Of a DNA stretch of 26,303 nucleotides, positions 15,812 to 24,754 are shown one piece after another; within the stretch, counting starts at the first letter, position 1; each line of letters starts with the position of its first letter. The notes under the pieces were generated by a model, which saw nothing but the letters and a program-made list of their open reading frames with translations, did not search any database and was not told where the DNA came from. The DNA lies in the NCBI GenBank assembly GCA_002427745.1, contig DIYF01000148.1:1-26303 (forward strand), written 5' to 3'. Position numbers and translations under genes: made by a program. Origin of the DNA: Roseivirga sp. UBA6061. Its GTDB lineage: Bacteria; Bacteroidota; Bacteroidia; Cytophagales; Cyclobacteriaceae.

Positions 15812-18505
15812 ATGAAAAAACGATTATTCTTTTTAATACTCATGCTTGGGCTTTCGGCCTCACTGAAAGCCCAGCAGAAGATAGCCTTTGTGGGTGATGT
15901 ACGCGATTCATTAGGAGCCCCGCTGGAGTTTGCCAATGTGCTGGCAATGGATACAATTAAAAATACCATTGCCTCCTTTGGCGTGACCAACAAGCAGGGT
16001 GAGTTTCGCCTGAGTCTGGTAGAGGGAAAGGTGTATAAGCTGAAAGTAAGCTTTATCGGATTCCTTCCGTTTGAGAAGGTCTTTACTGCGAGAGATACCA
16101 AGGGAGTGCCCTTTCTCATCACCTTAAGTAGTGATGTGAAGCAGCTCGATGCAGTAGAAGTAGTCACAGAAATGCCGGTGCTGATTCAGGGAGATACCAT
16201 TACCTATAAGACGGATGTATTTACACAGGGCAATGAGCGGAAGCTGGGAGATGTGCTGGAAGACCTGCCGGGCTTTGAAGTAGATGAGAATGGCGAGGTC
16301 AAGGTACAGGGCAAGAAGGTAGACAAGGTACTGGTAGACGGGAAGGAATTCTTTGAAGGAGATACCAAACTTGCCACTAAGAACCTACCGGCCAACGTGG
16401 TAGACCGGGTACAGGTACTACAGAATTACAATGATGTAGGGCCTCTCAGCAGCGTGAACAACAGCCAGCAAATGGCTCTGAACATTCAGTTAAAAGATGA
16501 TAAAAAGCGAATGGTATTCGGGGATATAACGGCCGGTGGAGGTCCTGAAAACCGCTACAGGGCCCATATCAATGCTTTTTATTACGATCCTAAAGTGAAT
16601 ATCAACTTTATAGGAGATGCTAATAATGTGGGTGAGCTGGCTTTTACCATGGGTGACTATTTCAGGTTTGGTGCCGGACTGGGTAGTTTTGCAAGCAGGT
16701 CAGGTTCCAGGTTTAATGTCAGTAGCGACCAGACCGGTATTCCGATGGCCCAACGCAATAATGCACAAGAGCTGAATAACCAGCTGGGCGCGTTGAACTA
16801 CAATTTCAACCCGAATCCGAGGTGGCGGTTTTCCGGCTTTGCTATTGGCTCCAAAGTGAATAACACACTGGGCTCTGTTCAGCTGAGAAACTACATTTTA
16901 CAGCCGGGAGACAACCAGGAGGTGCTCACCTCAGCTCAGAATGTAAGAAGCACTGGTGGTTTGGCCAAGTTTGCCGCCAAGTACATACCTAACCCGAATC
17001 TTCAGATAGACTACAGCGTTTTCGGCAGACTGACGGATATCGAGAACCGTGACACACAGAACTCTCAGTTTACCGGTTTTACCAATGAGATTTCGGGTCT
17101 TACTACACAGCAGCCTTTGGCACTGGAGCAGCAGCTGAGGGCTTTTTATGCCCCGGACGAAAAGAATGTGCTCTCATTTGAAGGCTCTTACAAGTATCAG
17201 GAGCAGAATCCTACGTATGATCTGGCTACTACCCAGCAGCCATTCGCTTCCATCATTCCATTGTTGGGCTCTGGCGAAGATTACAACCTGATACAGTTCA
17301 AGGATGTAGTCACGCATAATCAGGAAGCGGCCCTCAACTACTACAGAATTCTCAACAAGACGAATCACATCAACTTTAAGATTGGTAACAGCTATTCCAG
17401 TCAGGAACTGAACTCAAGTATGCTGGAGCGTACGAGCGATGGTACAGACAATGTGATATCGGAAAATGGACTGACGAACCTGGTGGATTATACCTTTCAG
17501 GATTACTATGCGGGCATCTTGTATAAAACCAAGCTGGGCAAGCTTACGTTGACTCCGGCTCTGAACCTACACTACTACGATATTGAGAACGTACAGAACG
17601 GAACTTCAGAAGGTTTCACCAAAACACTGCTTTTGCCTTCTGTAACGGCAAGATATCAGTTCAGAAGCTCACATACACTGACGGTGAATTACAATGTAAA
17701 CGCTCAATTCACAGATGTGCAGAATGTGGCACAGGGCATCATTGTGAGGGGGTATAACTCACTTTTCGGAGGAAATCCACTGTTGCAGAACAGCTGGTAT
17801 CACAGAACTGCAGTGAACTACAACAACTTCAATATGTTCAATAACTTCAATGTATTTGGAGGACTGACTTACCAAAGGAAGTTTGATGATATCACGAATA
17901 TCATCCAGTTCAATGGCCTGGAAAGAGTAAATACGCCTATCAATATTGACCCTGCCAATGACATTCTTTCGGGATATGCCAATATGAGCAAACGCTATGG
18001 TAATTTCCGACTGAGTGGCTCAGGTACCTGGACAAGAAGCACAACCAATAACCGTATCAGCGATATTGATAATGAGAATGTAAACTTTCAACAGAGTTAT
18101 AAGTTTGGTGTCTCGACTTCAATCACCCCAAAGGTTCAGTTTGACTTGGGTTATGAAGTTATGTTCAGTAAGTATGAGGCAAGGTCCGTCATCAGTAAGT
18201 TTGAAAATCACAGGCCTAAGGCAGGGCTGGATATAGATTTCCTTAAGGGCTTCAATTTTGATGTAGACTATGAATACAATAGCTACCTGAACAAGAGTAA
18301 TGATACAGAGACTAATTATGATCTGTTGAATGCCAAGCTCAGATACAGAAAAGACAAAAGTCCATGGGAATTCAGAATTGAAGGGATGAACCTTATGAAT
18401 ACCACCGGCATTCGCAGAGACTCATTCTCTGAAAGCCTTATCAGCACCTTTGAGTACTTCATTCAAAAGCGCTATTGGTTGTTCAGTGTAATGTACGATC
18501 TGTAA
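15812..18505 (+). CDS. Outer-membrane beta-barrel protein with carboxypeptidase-regulatory-like domain (TonB-receptor-like)
   Basis: An 897-aa protein. The signal peptide spans residues 1-20 (cut after SLKA). Residues 22-115 form a carboxypeptidase-D regulatory-like domain, with FVGDVRDSLGAPLEFANV and SFIGFLPFEKVF. A plug-like domain follows (about 115-215), with GDVLEDLPGFEVDENGEVKVQGKKVDKVLVDGKEFF split over residues 146-181. The rest is a long beta-barrel with alternating aromatic strands, ending KRYWLFSVMYDL. The layout matches the Bacteroidota outer membrane beta-barrel family related to SusC/TonB receptors; no TonB box was identified with certainty. With the GLPGLI protein it probably forms an envelope transport or folding unit under the adjacent two-component system. 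The substrate is unknown. Confidence 0.9.
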   Translation: MKKRLFFLILMLGLSASLKAQQKIAFVGDVRDSLGAPLEFANVLAMDTIKNTIASFGVTNKQGEFRLSLVEGKVYKLKVSFIGFLPFEKVFTARDTKGVPFLITLSSDVKQLDAVEVVTEMPVLIQGDTITYKTDVFTQGNERKLGDVLEDLPGFEVDENGEVKVQGKKVDKVLVDGKEFFEGDTKLATKNLPANVVDRVQVLQNYNDVGPLSSVNNSQQMALNIQLKDDKKRMVFGDITAGGGPENRYRAHINAFYYDPKVNINFIGDANNVGELAFTMGDYFRFGAGLGSFASRSGSRFNVSSDQTGIPMAQRNNAQELNNQLGALNYNFNPNPRWRFSGFAIGSKVNNTLGSVQLRNYILQPGDNQEVLTSAQNVRSTGGLAKFAAKYIPNPNLQIDYSVFGRLTDIENRDTQNSQFTGFTNEISGLTTQQPLALEQQLRAFYAPDEKNVLSFEGSYKYQEQNPTYDLATTQQPFASIIPLLGSGEDYNLIQFKDVVTHNQEAALNYYRILNKTNHINFKIGNSYSSQELNSSMLERTSDGTDNVISENGLTNLVDYTFQDYYAGILYKTKLGKLTLTPALNLHYYDIENVQNGTSEGFTKTLLLPSVTARYQFRSSHTLTVNYNVNAQFTDVQNVAQGIIVRGYNSLFGGNPLLQNSWYHRTAVNYNNFNMFNNFNVFGGLTYQRKFDDITNIIQFNGLERVNTPINIDPANDILSGYANMSKRYGNFRLSGSGTWTRSTTNNRISDIDNENVNFQQSYKFGVSTSITPKVQFDLGYEVMFSKYEARSVISKFENHRPKAGLDIDFLKGFNFDVDYEYNSYLNKSNDTETNYDLLNAKLRYRKDKSPWEFRIEGMNLMNTTGIRRDSFSESLISTFEYFIQKRYWLFSVMYDL

Positions 18506-18529
18506 TACTTTGACAGATTAATACCCAGG

Positions 18530-18558
18530 GCCATGGAAGTAAATTCCATGGCTTTTTT
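18530..18558 (+). terminator. Rho-independent terminator of the GLPGLI/barrel operon
   Basis: A perfect 9-bp stem (gccatggaa / ttccatggc) with a 5-nt loop is followed by six T. It lies 25 bp after the barrel stop codon and closes the operon before the DUF1801 gene. Confidence 0.92.
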
Positions 18559-18584
18559 ATTGGAATAGGTGCTAGATTTAGGCG

Positions 18585-18980
18585 ATGAACAGATTTCAAC
18601 CTGTCGATTTTAAGGACCTGGATGACCTCTATGCTTTTTTGCCTGAGCACGAACTCAAAATGGTAAAGGCACTCAGAGCATTGGTGTATGAATGCATACC
18701 TGAAGTAAAAGAAAAGCTTTCTTACAATGTCCCTTTTTTCAGGCTACACAGAAACATATGTTTTATCTGGCCAGGGTCGGTTCCCTGGGGAGGTACTTTT
18801 GAGGGGGTTCAGTTTGGGTTTACCAAGGGCCATTTGTTGGCAGACGAAGAAGGCTACCTGGATGCCGGTAAGCGTAAGTACGTTCGCATCCGTACGTATG
18901 GGTCTCTGGCAGAAATTGACTTTGAGAAGCTAAGGTTGTTTTTGTTTGAAGCGCTGATCATCGATTCGGAAACCAAATAG
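18585..18980 (+). CDS. DUF1801 (YdhG/frataxin-like fold) domain protein
   Basis: A 131-aa cytosolic protein. The family pattern is clear: LRALVYECIPEVKEKLSYNVPFF is covered at 32-53 (split here for length: LRALVYECIPEVKE then KLSYNVPFF), then a CFIWP strand, VQFGFTKGHLL (75-85) and a C-terminal helix. DUF1801/YdhG-like proteins share the frataxin-like fold; a Bacillus member has been linked to iron delivery, but the function is not general knowledge for the family. It follows a strong terminator and precedes the pirin gene by 30 bp on the same strand, so the two may be co-transcribed. Both being possibly iron-linked is suggestive only. Confidence 0.85.
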   Translation: MNRFQPVDFKDLDDLYAFLPEHELKMVKALRALVYECIPEVKEKLSYNVPFFRLHRNICFIWPGSVPWGGTFEGVQFGFTKGHLLADEEGYLDAGKRKYVRIRTYGSLAEIDFEKLRLFLFEALIIDSETK

Positions 18981-19010
18981 CCTGAGAGCCGGTTGAACTT
19001 AAAAAACACT

Positions 19011-19883
19011 ATGTCTAACACAGGTTTGATTATTGAAGAGCGCAGTAGGGATATAGGAGACTTCCTGGTGGGGAGGCTGATTCCTTTTCGTAAAAAGCGC
19101 ATGGTAGGGCCTTTCATTTTTATTGATCATATGGGGCCCTCGGTGATCAAACCGGGGCATTATATGGATATAGGCCAACATCCACATATTGGTCTTTCCA
19201 CACTTACCTATTTGCTGGAAGGTCAGGTGATGCATCGCGATACGTTGGGTACTGAGCAGCTTGTAACTCCTCGTTCTGTTGGCTTTATGACCTCCGGTCG
19301 TGGCATAGTGCATACCGAAAGAACCCCCGGAGCCCTTAGGGATGGTGGAGAGTATCCGGTTCATGGATACCAGATCTGGGTGGCTCTGCCGAAAGCCCTC
19401 CAACGGATGAATCCGGAATTCTCCTTTACTCCTGCTGAAAGTTTGCCCTCCTGGTCCACTGCAGGGCTGGATTTTACACTGGTAGCCGGAGAGGCATATG
19501 GTCACCGGTCGCCTGTTCCTGTGTTCTCGCCACTGTTTATGGTAGAGGTGAAATCAAGGCAGAAGCAGGTGCTGGATGTCAAAGGGCAGGTAAGCGGAGA
19601 AATAGGCATTGTGATCGTGGAAGGCTACATAGAAGCTTGTGCGGAGCGGATAGAACAAGGGCACATGCTGGCTTCCAAAGAAGAAGACCTCTGTAGGATC
19701 GTGGTTGGGGAAGACACCCATATCTTTCTCTTCGGGGGAGAACCTTTTGAAGAAGAACGCCACATCTTCTGGAATTTCGTGTCTACCGAAAAAGAATTGA
19801 TAGAGCAGGCAAAACAAGACTGGAAGGACAAGAAGTTCGAGATGGTGCCGGGTGAAAAAGGCTATATACCTCTGCCCGGTTGA
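19011..19883 (+). CDS. Pirin-family cupin protein
   Basis: A 290-aa bicupin protein from ATG 19011 (MSNTGLII). A TTG six codons earlier is unlikely. The N-terminal cupin has the metal ligands of the family: His57 and His59 in GQHPHIG, and His101 and Glu103 in SGRGIVHTER, nearly the same numbering as human pirin (His56, His58, His101, Glu103). FIDHMGP near residue 40 is also typical. The C-terminal pirin domain covers about 170-290, with FLFGGEPF near its end. Pirins bind iron; bacterial members include quercetin dioxygenases and regulators of central metabolism, and the sequence does not decide which role applies here. The gene converges on the CHAT gene with 16 bp between stop codons and no visible terminator. 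Confidence 0.94.
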   Translation: MSNTGLIIEERSRDIGDFLVGRLIPFRKKRMVGPFIFIDHMGPSVIKPGHYMDIGQHPHIGLSTLTYLLEGQVMHRDTLGTEQLVTPRSVGFMTSGRGIVHTERTPGALRDGGEYPVHGYQIWVALPKALQRMNPEFSFTPAESLPSWSTAGLDFTLVAGEAYGHRSPVPVFSPLFMVEVKSRQKQVLDVKGQVSGEIGIVIVEGYIEACAERIEQGHMLASKEEDLCRIVVGEDTHIFLFGGEPFEEERHIFWNFVSTEKELIEQAKQDWKDKKFEMVPGEKGYIPLPG

Positions 19884-19899
19884 AAGCTCCCTTTCTTCA

Positions 19900-22800
19900 T
19901 TATATGTCAGCCTTTGCGTTTTGCCGGTTTCTGTACTTTATCCATACGAAGCCTCCGATAAAAGCCAGAAGCGCGGCAATGGCCAGGTATAAATTCAGAT
20001 TAGAGGATTGCTTCAGGTCTATGGGGGTGATATCGCCAATAACAATAAAGCTGCCCCAGAAATAAGGATGGGAGGTGTTGCTGTCGGCAGATTGAAGAAA
20101 GTCAAGCTTTGCCTTGTGTAGCGCTTCGTCCTTGTCGAGCCCTTCATTCAGGTTTTCGTAGAATTTCCTGACAATGTTTACTCCAACCTGGTCATTCACT
20201 TTCCAAAGTGTGGTGATGATACTGGGTACTCCTACCGAGGCGAATCCTCTGGCCACACTAAAAGCCCCTTCTGCAGTGGATAACTTTCCCACACCCGACT
20301 CACAGGCGCTCAGCACCACCATACTTGGGTTCAGGTCTATTCCATACAAGTCGTAAGTATTGAGGTTATAGTCCGTCTCACCATTAAAGATAAGAGATGA
20401 ATTAAACCGGTTGTTCAGGTCTGCTCTGCCGTGAAGTGCCAGATGCAATACGTTATAGTCTTTGGCTTTTTCCAGAAACCTGCCTTTGTCTCCACTATTA
20501 CCGGTATAGAAAGTTCCTGTGAAGTTGCTCCTTAGAAACTCAACTTCCGCTACAGCACCGGGAAGTCCACCCAGGCCTGAGCGCTCATCCGAAATTCCTT
20601 CTCCGTCATAGCCAAATGCCAGGATCCCTTTCCTGTCCGGGGCCTGAGACTTTGCCTGAAGGTTACTGGCCGAAAGTTGATAAGAGATAATATAGTCGCG
20701 AATCAGGTAATGAGCCTGCTTAAAGCTGGTTAAATCTGCTTGTTTTTCGGTTACCAGTAGCTCGAAAGGTAACAGGTTCAACTTATCATCAGCAATAATG
20801 GTGAGTCGGGAGGTCTGGCCATCAAATGCATCTACGACTGGAGACAGAAGCTTCTTATAAAGAAAATGGGCATTCGCCTGGAATTGATTCAGCGCATTGA
20901 CTGAGGGGTTAGCACTTGCGCTGATTTGTTCCAGAAAAGTAGTAAGCGTCTGGTCAAAAGAGGAGTCTCGTGGTATATGGAATAGCTTCTTCTCTTCTTG
21001 TGACACCGCCAGTGTGGTGATGCTATGGTCTCCCACGAAGTATTCTACAATGACTTCATCATCATGTGTTAAGTGGTATAACTCCTTGATTTGTTCAAGA
21101 TCAGAAACAGGGCTCAACAAGAGATCGGTCGGCTGGTATTTTTCTTTGAGATGCTGTTTCAGTCGGTTGTACTCATTATTCCAATAAAGCTTCTGTTTGT
21201 TTAAGATCCTGATCGAATCGCTGTCAATAGATTTTTCAAATAGCTCATTGAGTCTGTTGTCTAACTCGGCAACTGCGCGTTTTGATTCGATAAAACCCAT
21301 CCTGACGGAATCCGGAATAGAACTATCGTTGACCAGTCTGAATTCTCCCATCTCATCCACCAGCAGCCTGGATTTGCCTGAGGTCAGGTAAGCCATGGCC
21401 TGGTCCAGGAACTTGGGGTTTTCGCTTTCTTCATATAGAAGGTACAAGGCCTCCAATACAGTTTCATAAGCTGTTTTAAACCATTCTGAATGAAGGAGTA
21501 CGCTCTCAGATTCGTATAGTGAATTACGCTTATCATCCAGTATTTTTTGAATTACTTCAGCCCGTGATGCTACGGCATGTAAATACGCTGTTCGATCTGC
21601 CGGTTGCTCCCTGTATACAGCCATTTGCTGGAGCATCTGGGAATGCAGAACATCCAGTGTTTCAAAAGAAACTAAACTGGATTCTAATTTGGGACTGGAA
21701 AGATAACCTCCGGTATGGGAAGGCTCGAGACTTGTCAGTGCGCTATCAATATAGATCAGTGCTTTTTCCTGATCTCCCGCCATACGATAGTGCTCAAAAA
21801 AGTAAAGATAGAAGGGAGAATGCTCTGCATTGGTTGCTCCGTAAATCTGCTTGTTGAGTGTGAGCCCCTCTTGTAAATGAAGCTCACTTGATCTGAAATC
21901 TCCTTTACGGGCTTCTACCGAGCTTATGTTCAGAAGCAAACCGGCATAGATGCTGTTTCTGATTCCCTGATTTTCCAGGATATCCCTGCATCGGTTGTAC
22001 CATTTCATAGCTGGTCCAAACTCATCAAGTCCCTCATGATTGATTCCCATAAGGTTATAGTACTGGATCATTGTGTAGTCATCAGGAGCGTATTTTTTTT
22101 TGACGATTTCCAGCAGGTTCTTTGTGTGATAGAGAGCTTCTCTATACTGCTTATTGTAGTAGTAGTTTACACAAAGCCAGAAGAGGTTCTCTTCATATAA
22201 GCCCAGGGCGGCACTGGTTTTTTTCTTCTGGGCATCCATGATTCTCACGAGCTCCAGACCATAGGAAATAGCTTTTGAAAAATCTCCCGAGCTAGCGTAA
22301 AACTTAGAGTAACCCAGGTACAGAGCATTCTGATCATTTTCAGGCGACTCATAGTAATGACCATAGTCTTTAAGCAGTGCTTTCCTGATATCGAGATACT
22401 TCAGGGTAGAATCTGTAGCACCTGGTTCAGAAGATGGCGCATAGGCCCTGTACTTGTTTCCTGTAATCACCTTGTAAAGGAAAACACTTTGGTACGGGCC
22501 TTTGACATAGGCCTCTAAAGCGGCATCGGCAGCTTCAGCACACTTTGCCTGACTTTCCTGGTCGAGGCCTGCATACACATGAGACAGTACGGAATAGTAT
22601 TTGGCAATCAGAATATTGTTGGTGATTTTCCAGTCGTCCAGTAACTGTTTGATCAGGGCACACTGTTCCAGGGCTTTCTCAGGTTTTAGCTCTGATGTGT
22701 ATAAGGAAGCCTTGTATTCCTGACTGACGATATAGGCAACGGTATCGGCTGAAGTTTTAAGCTTTTTCTGCACAAAGTCAGCCTCGAGTGTTTTGATCAG

Positions 22801-23010
22801 CTGATATGCCTTATCGAAACTCTCCTGTTTTTTAGTGTCCAGCAGGTCACCGATTTCATCCAGCAGAGGGCTCGGATGAACATATACTTCCATGCCTTCA
22901 TTGGGTAATACATACTTTTGTGCAAGGCAGGGTGAGGTGAAAAACAAAGCAGAGAGGACAACAAGGACAAAGAGCCCACTCTGGCATAGAAATATTCCGG
23001 GATACGACAT
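19900..23010 (-). CDS. Exported TPR-CHAT protein with C-terminal membrane anchor
   Basis: A 1036-aa protein from ATG 23010 (MSYPGIF), chosen because it starts a signal peptide (hydrophobic residues about 10-27, ending SPCLA). The frame is open 47 codons further upstream, but that would bury the signal. Residues about 35-560 are helical TPR-type repeats. A helical linker follows, and a C-terminal CHAT (caspase HetF-associated with TPRs) protease domain covers about 690-990. The catalytic dyad looks intact: His860 in LHLALHG and Cys903 in VVLSACESGVG, followed by the usual GAFSVARGFASVGVPS and LWKVND motifs. A single TM segment is at about 1006-1025 with a basic tail (KYRNRQNAK). The topology suggests that TPR and protease parts face the periplasm. 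Its target is unknown, and no partner gene is adjacent. Confidence 0.92.
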   Translation of the reverse strand: MSYPGIFLCQSGLFVLVVLSALFFTSPCLAQKYVLPNEGMEVYVHPSPLLDEIGDLLDTKKQESFDKAYQLIKTLEADFVQKKLKTSADTVAYIVSQEYKASLYTSELKPEKALEQCALIKQLLDDWKITNNILIAKYYSVLSHVYAGLDQESQAKCAEAADAALEAYVKGPYQSVFLYKVITGNKYRAYAPSSEPGATDSTLKYLDIRKALLKDYGHYYESPENDQNALYLGYSKFYASSGDFSKAISYGLELVRIMDAQKKKTSAALGLYEENLFWLCVNYYYNKQYREALYHTKNLLEIVKKKYAPDDYTMIQYYNLMGINHEGLDEFGPAMKWYNRCRDILENQGIRNSIYAGLLLNISSVEARKGDFRSSELHLQEGLTLNKQIYGATNAEHSPFYLYFFEHYRMAGDQEKALIYIDSALTSLEPSHTGGYLSSPKLESSLVSFETLDVLHSQMLQQMAVYREQPADRTAYLHAVASRAEVIQKILDDKRNSLYESESVLLHSEWFKTAYETVLEALYLLYEESENPKFLDQAMAYLTSGKSRLLVDEMGEFRLVNDSSIPDSVRMGFIESKRAVAELDNRLNELFEKSIDSDSIRILNKQKLYWNNEYNRLKQHLKEKYQPTDLLLSPVSDLEQIKELYHLTHDDEVIVEYFVGDHSITTLAVSQEEKKLFHIPRDSSFDQTLTTFLEQISASANPSVNALNQFQANAHFLYKKLLSPVVDAFDGQTSRLTIIADDKLNLLPFELLVTEKQADLTSFKQAHYLIRDYIISYQLSASNLQAKSQAPDRKGILAFGYDGEGISDERSGLGGLPGAVAEVEFLRSNFTGTFYTGNSGDKGRFLEKAKDYNVLHLALHGRADLNNRFNSSLIFNGETDYNLNTYDLYGIDLNPSMVVLSACESGVGKLSTAEGAFSVARGFASVGVPSIITTLWKVNDQVGVNIVRKFYENLNEGLDKDEALHKAKLDFLQSADSNTSHPYFWGSFIVIGDITPIDLKQSSNLNLYLAIAALLAFIGGFVWIKYRNRQNAKADI

Positions 23011-23259
23011 GGTGCAACACTCTTCTATATACAAGATGTATATTTTATCAGGAGATACAAAGAAGTAAAGTTGAGTTGACAGAGCGGATTCATTCTTACT
23101 GTATTCACAGGCTATGCCACTTCGGCAAACAAATCCTGCTATCGATTCCATTGAAATACCTCATTTAAGGCAACTTTGAGGGTCATTTTGAAAGCTGATT
23201 TTTGTCAGTATTTCTTCTGTTCAGGTGTGTCACCTTTGTATCCAACAAAGGCAACAACC
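23011..23259. promoter_or_regulatory. Divergent intergenic region of the CHAT and DASS genes with a 5'-UTR hairpin
   Basis: This 249-bp region must hold both promoters. No exact TAnnTTTG/TTTG pair stands out. A perfect 7-bp stem, cctttgt at 23233-23239 with acaaagg at 23245-23251 and a 5-nt loop, ends 8 nt before the ATG at 23260 and would lie in the transporter leader. Confidence 0.4.
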
Positions 23260-24741
23260 ATGACAAGACGCAAGCTTTTTGAGCGAATTCACCTCAGATT
23301 CGAGCTGGAAAGAGCGCATTTCAGGGAGGCTCTTTCTTATGTGCCGCGCCCCCTGCTTTCACGGCATTTACTGCTCTTTTTAGGCAGCCTGGTGGGAGCC
23401 ACTGCGGTCTCCATACTCATGTTAAGAAACCAGCCTCAGGAAATCGCCTTTATGGCAGGGGTGTTCACATTGGCGGCTCTTCTCTGGGTCACAGAGGCCC
23501 TGCCGTTATTCGCGACAGCTTTACTGATTATCGGGCTGGAAATTATCCTGCTGGCCAACCCGGGAGGCTGGTCGGGTTTTGGTTTTGCCTCGGGAGTCAA
23601 TCCGGCATACAAAGATATACTGGCTCCTTTTGCTGACCCGATTTTAGTCCTTTTTCTGGGAGGCTTTATCCTGGCCAGGGCGGCTGTCAAAGAAGGAGTT
23701 GATAAGGCTTTGGCGAGCAGCATTCTCAGGGTTTTCGGAGCTAAGCCAGCCATGGTTTTACTCGGTTTGATGCTGATTACAGCCGTATTCTCCATGTTTA
23801 TGAGCAATACGGCTACTACCGCTATGATGATCACCCTGGTATCGCCCTTGTTTGTGAATCTGCCCAATGGCGACCCTCTGAGGAAGGGCCTGATATTGTG
23901 TATTCCCTGCGCGGCCAACATCGGAGGAATGGGAACACCCATCGGTTCACCACCGAATGCAGTGGCCATTGGTTTTCTGCGAAACGAGGGTATTGGTGTT
24001 GATTTCCTTACCTGGATGGTAATAGCCGTGCCCCTGGTACTGTTGCTGTTAGTTATCTCCTGGTGGGCAATCAGCCGTATTTATCGCTCCTCTGATCCCA
24101 ATGTCAGGCTGATTTCTCAGAGACAGGAAATTAAGCCAAGAGGGTGGTTTGTCATCTGTATATTTTCTATCACCATTTTCCTCTGGCTTACTGATCAGTG
24201 GCATGGTCTGCCTTCTGCTGTGACTGCACTGTTTCCTGTATTGGTATTTACTGCAACCAGTATCATAGACCGTAAAGATTATAACAGTCTGGAGTGGCAT
24301 ATTCTGGCATTGATTGCCGGTGGTATTGCCCTGGGGCTGGGCATGAAGCTGAGCGGACTGGATACCGTATTGGTAGGACTGATCCCTACCTCATCCTCCT
24401 TCGTATTCAGCATGTTAATCGTAGCCACCGTATTGCTGAGCATTTTCATGTCTAATACGGCAGCTGCCAACCTGATTATCCCCTTGGGTATTTCACTGGC
24501 GACCATGTCTTTCGGAGTAGCAGAGCCTCAGGTAACCTACTATGGACTTTCTATTGCCCTGGCGTCCAGTGCGGCTATGGCCTTGCCCATCAGTACACCT
24601 CCCAATGCAATCGCCTATGCCAAGGGCATGGTTGAGAGCAGAGACTTTGTTAAGATCGGAGGTTTTGTGAGCCTGTTGGCCATAATACTCATAAGCCTTT
24701 TGGGGCCACAGATTATCAGCTTCTGGCAGGGGGTAATGTAA
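23260..24741 (+). CDS. DASS/SLC13-family anion:Na+ symporter
   Basis: A 493-aa inner-membrane protein from ATG 23260 (MTRRKLF). The frame runs 28 codons further upstream, but that part is not conserved-looking. A cytoplasmic N-terminal stretch of about 35 residues precedes roughly 11-12 membrane segments. The two inverted halves each carry the family SNT motif (182-184 in FMSNTATTAMM and 398-400 in FMSNTAAANLI) and a TP/SPPN loop (TPIGSPPNA at 226-234 and ISTPPNAIAY near 444-453). These form the sodium and substrate sites of the family. Substrates are dicarboxylates, citrate or sulfate; the SNT motifs favour carboxylates, but the sequence does not settle it. It is divergent from the CHAT gene and converges on crtD with 13 bp between stops. 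Confidence 0.93.
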   Translation: MTRRKLFERIHLRFELERAHFREALSYVPRPLLSRHLLLFLGSLVGATAVSILMLRNQPQEIAFMAGVFTLAALLWVTEALPLFATALLIIGLEIILLANPGGWSGFGFASGVNPAYKDILAPFADPILVLFLGGFILARAAVKEGVDKALASSILRVFGAKPAMVLLGLMLITAVFSMFMSNTATTAMMITLVSPLFVNLPNGDPLRKGLILCIPCAANIGGMGTPIGSPPNAVAIGFLRNEGIGVDFLTWMVIAVPLVLLLLVISWWAISRIYRSSDPNVRLISQRQEIKPRGWFVICIFSITIFLWLTDQWHGLPSAVTALFPVLVFTATSIIDRKDYNSLEWHILALIAGGIALGLGMKLSGLDTVLVGLIPTSSSFVFSMLIVATVLLSIFMSNTAAANLIIPLGISLATMSFGVAEPQVTYYGLSIALASSAAMALPISTPPNAIAYAKGMVESRDFVKIGGFVSLLAIILISLLGPQIISFWQGVM

Positions 24742-24754
24742 TTAGTTAGAAATC

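Noticed and set aside
23011..23151. 47-residue N-terminal extension of the CHAT protein
   Set aside because: It would place the signal peptide internally; the ATG at 23010 starts it directly.
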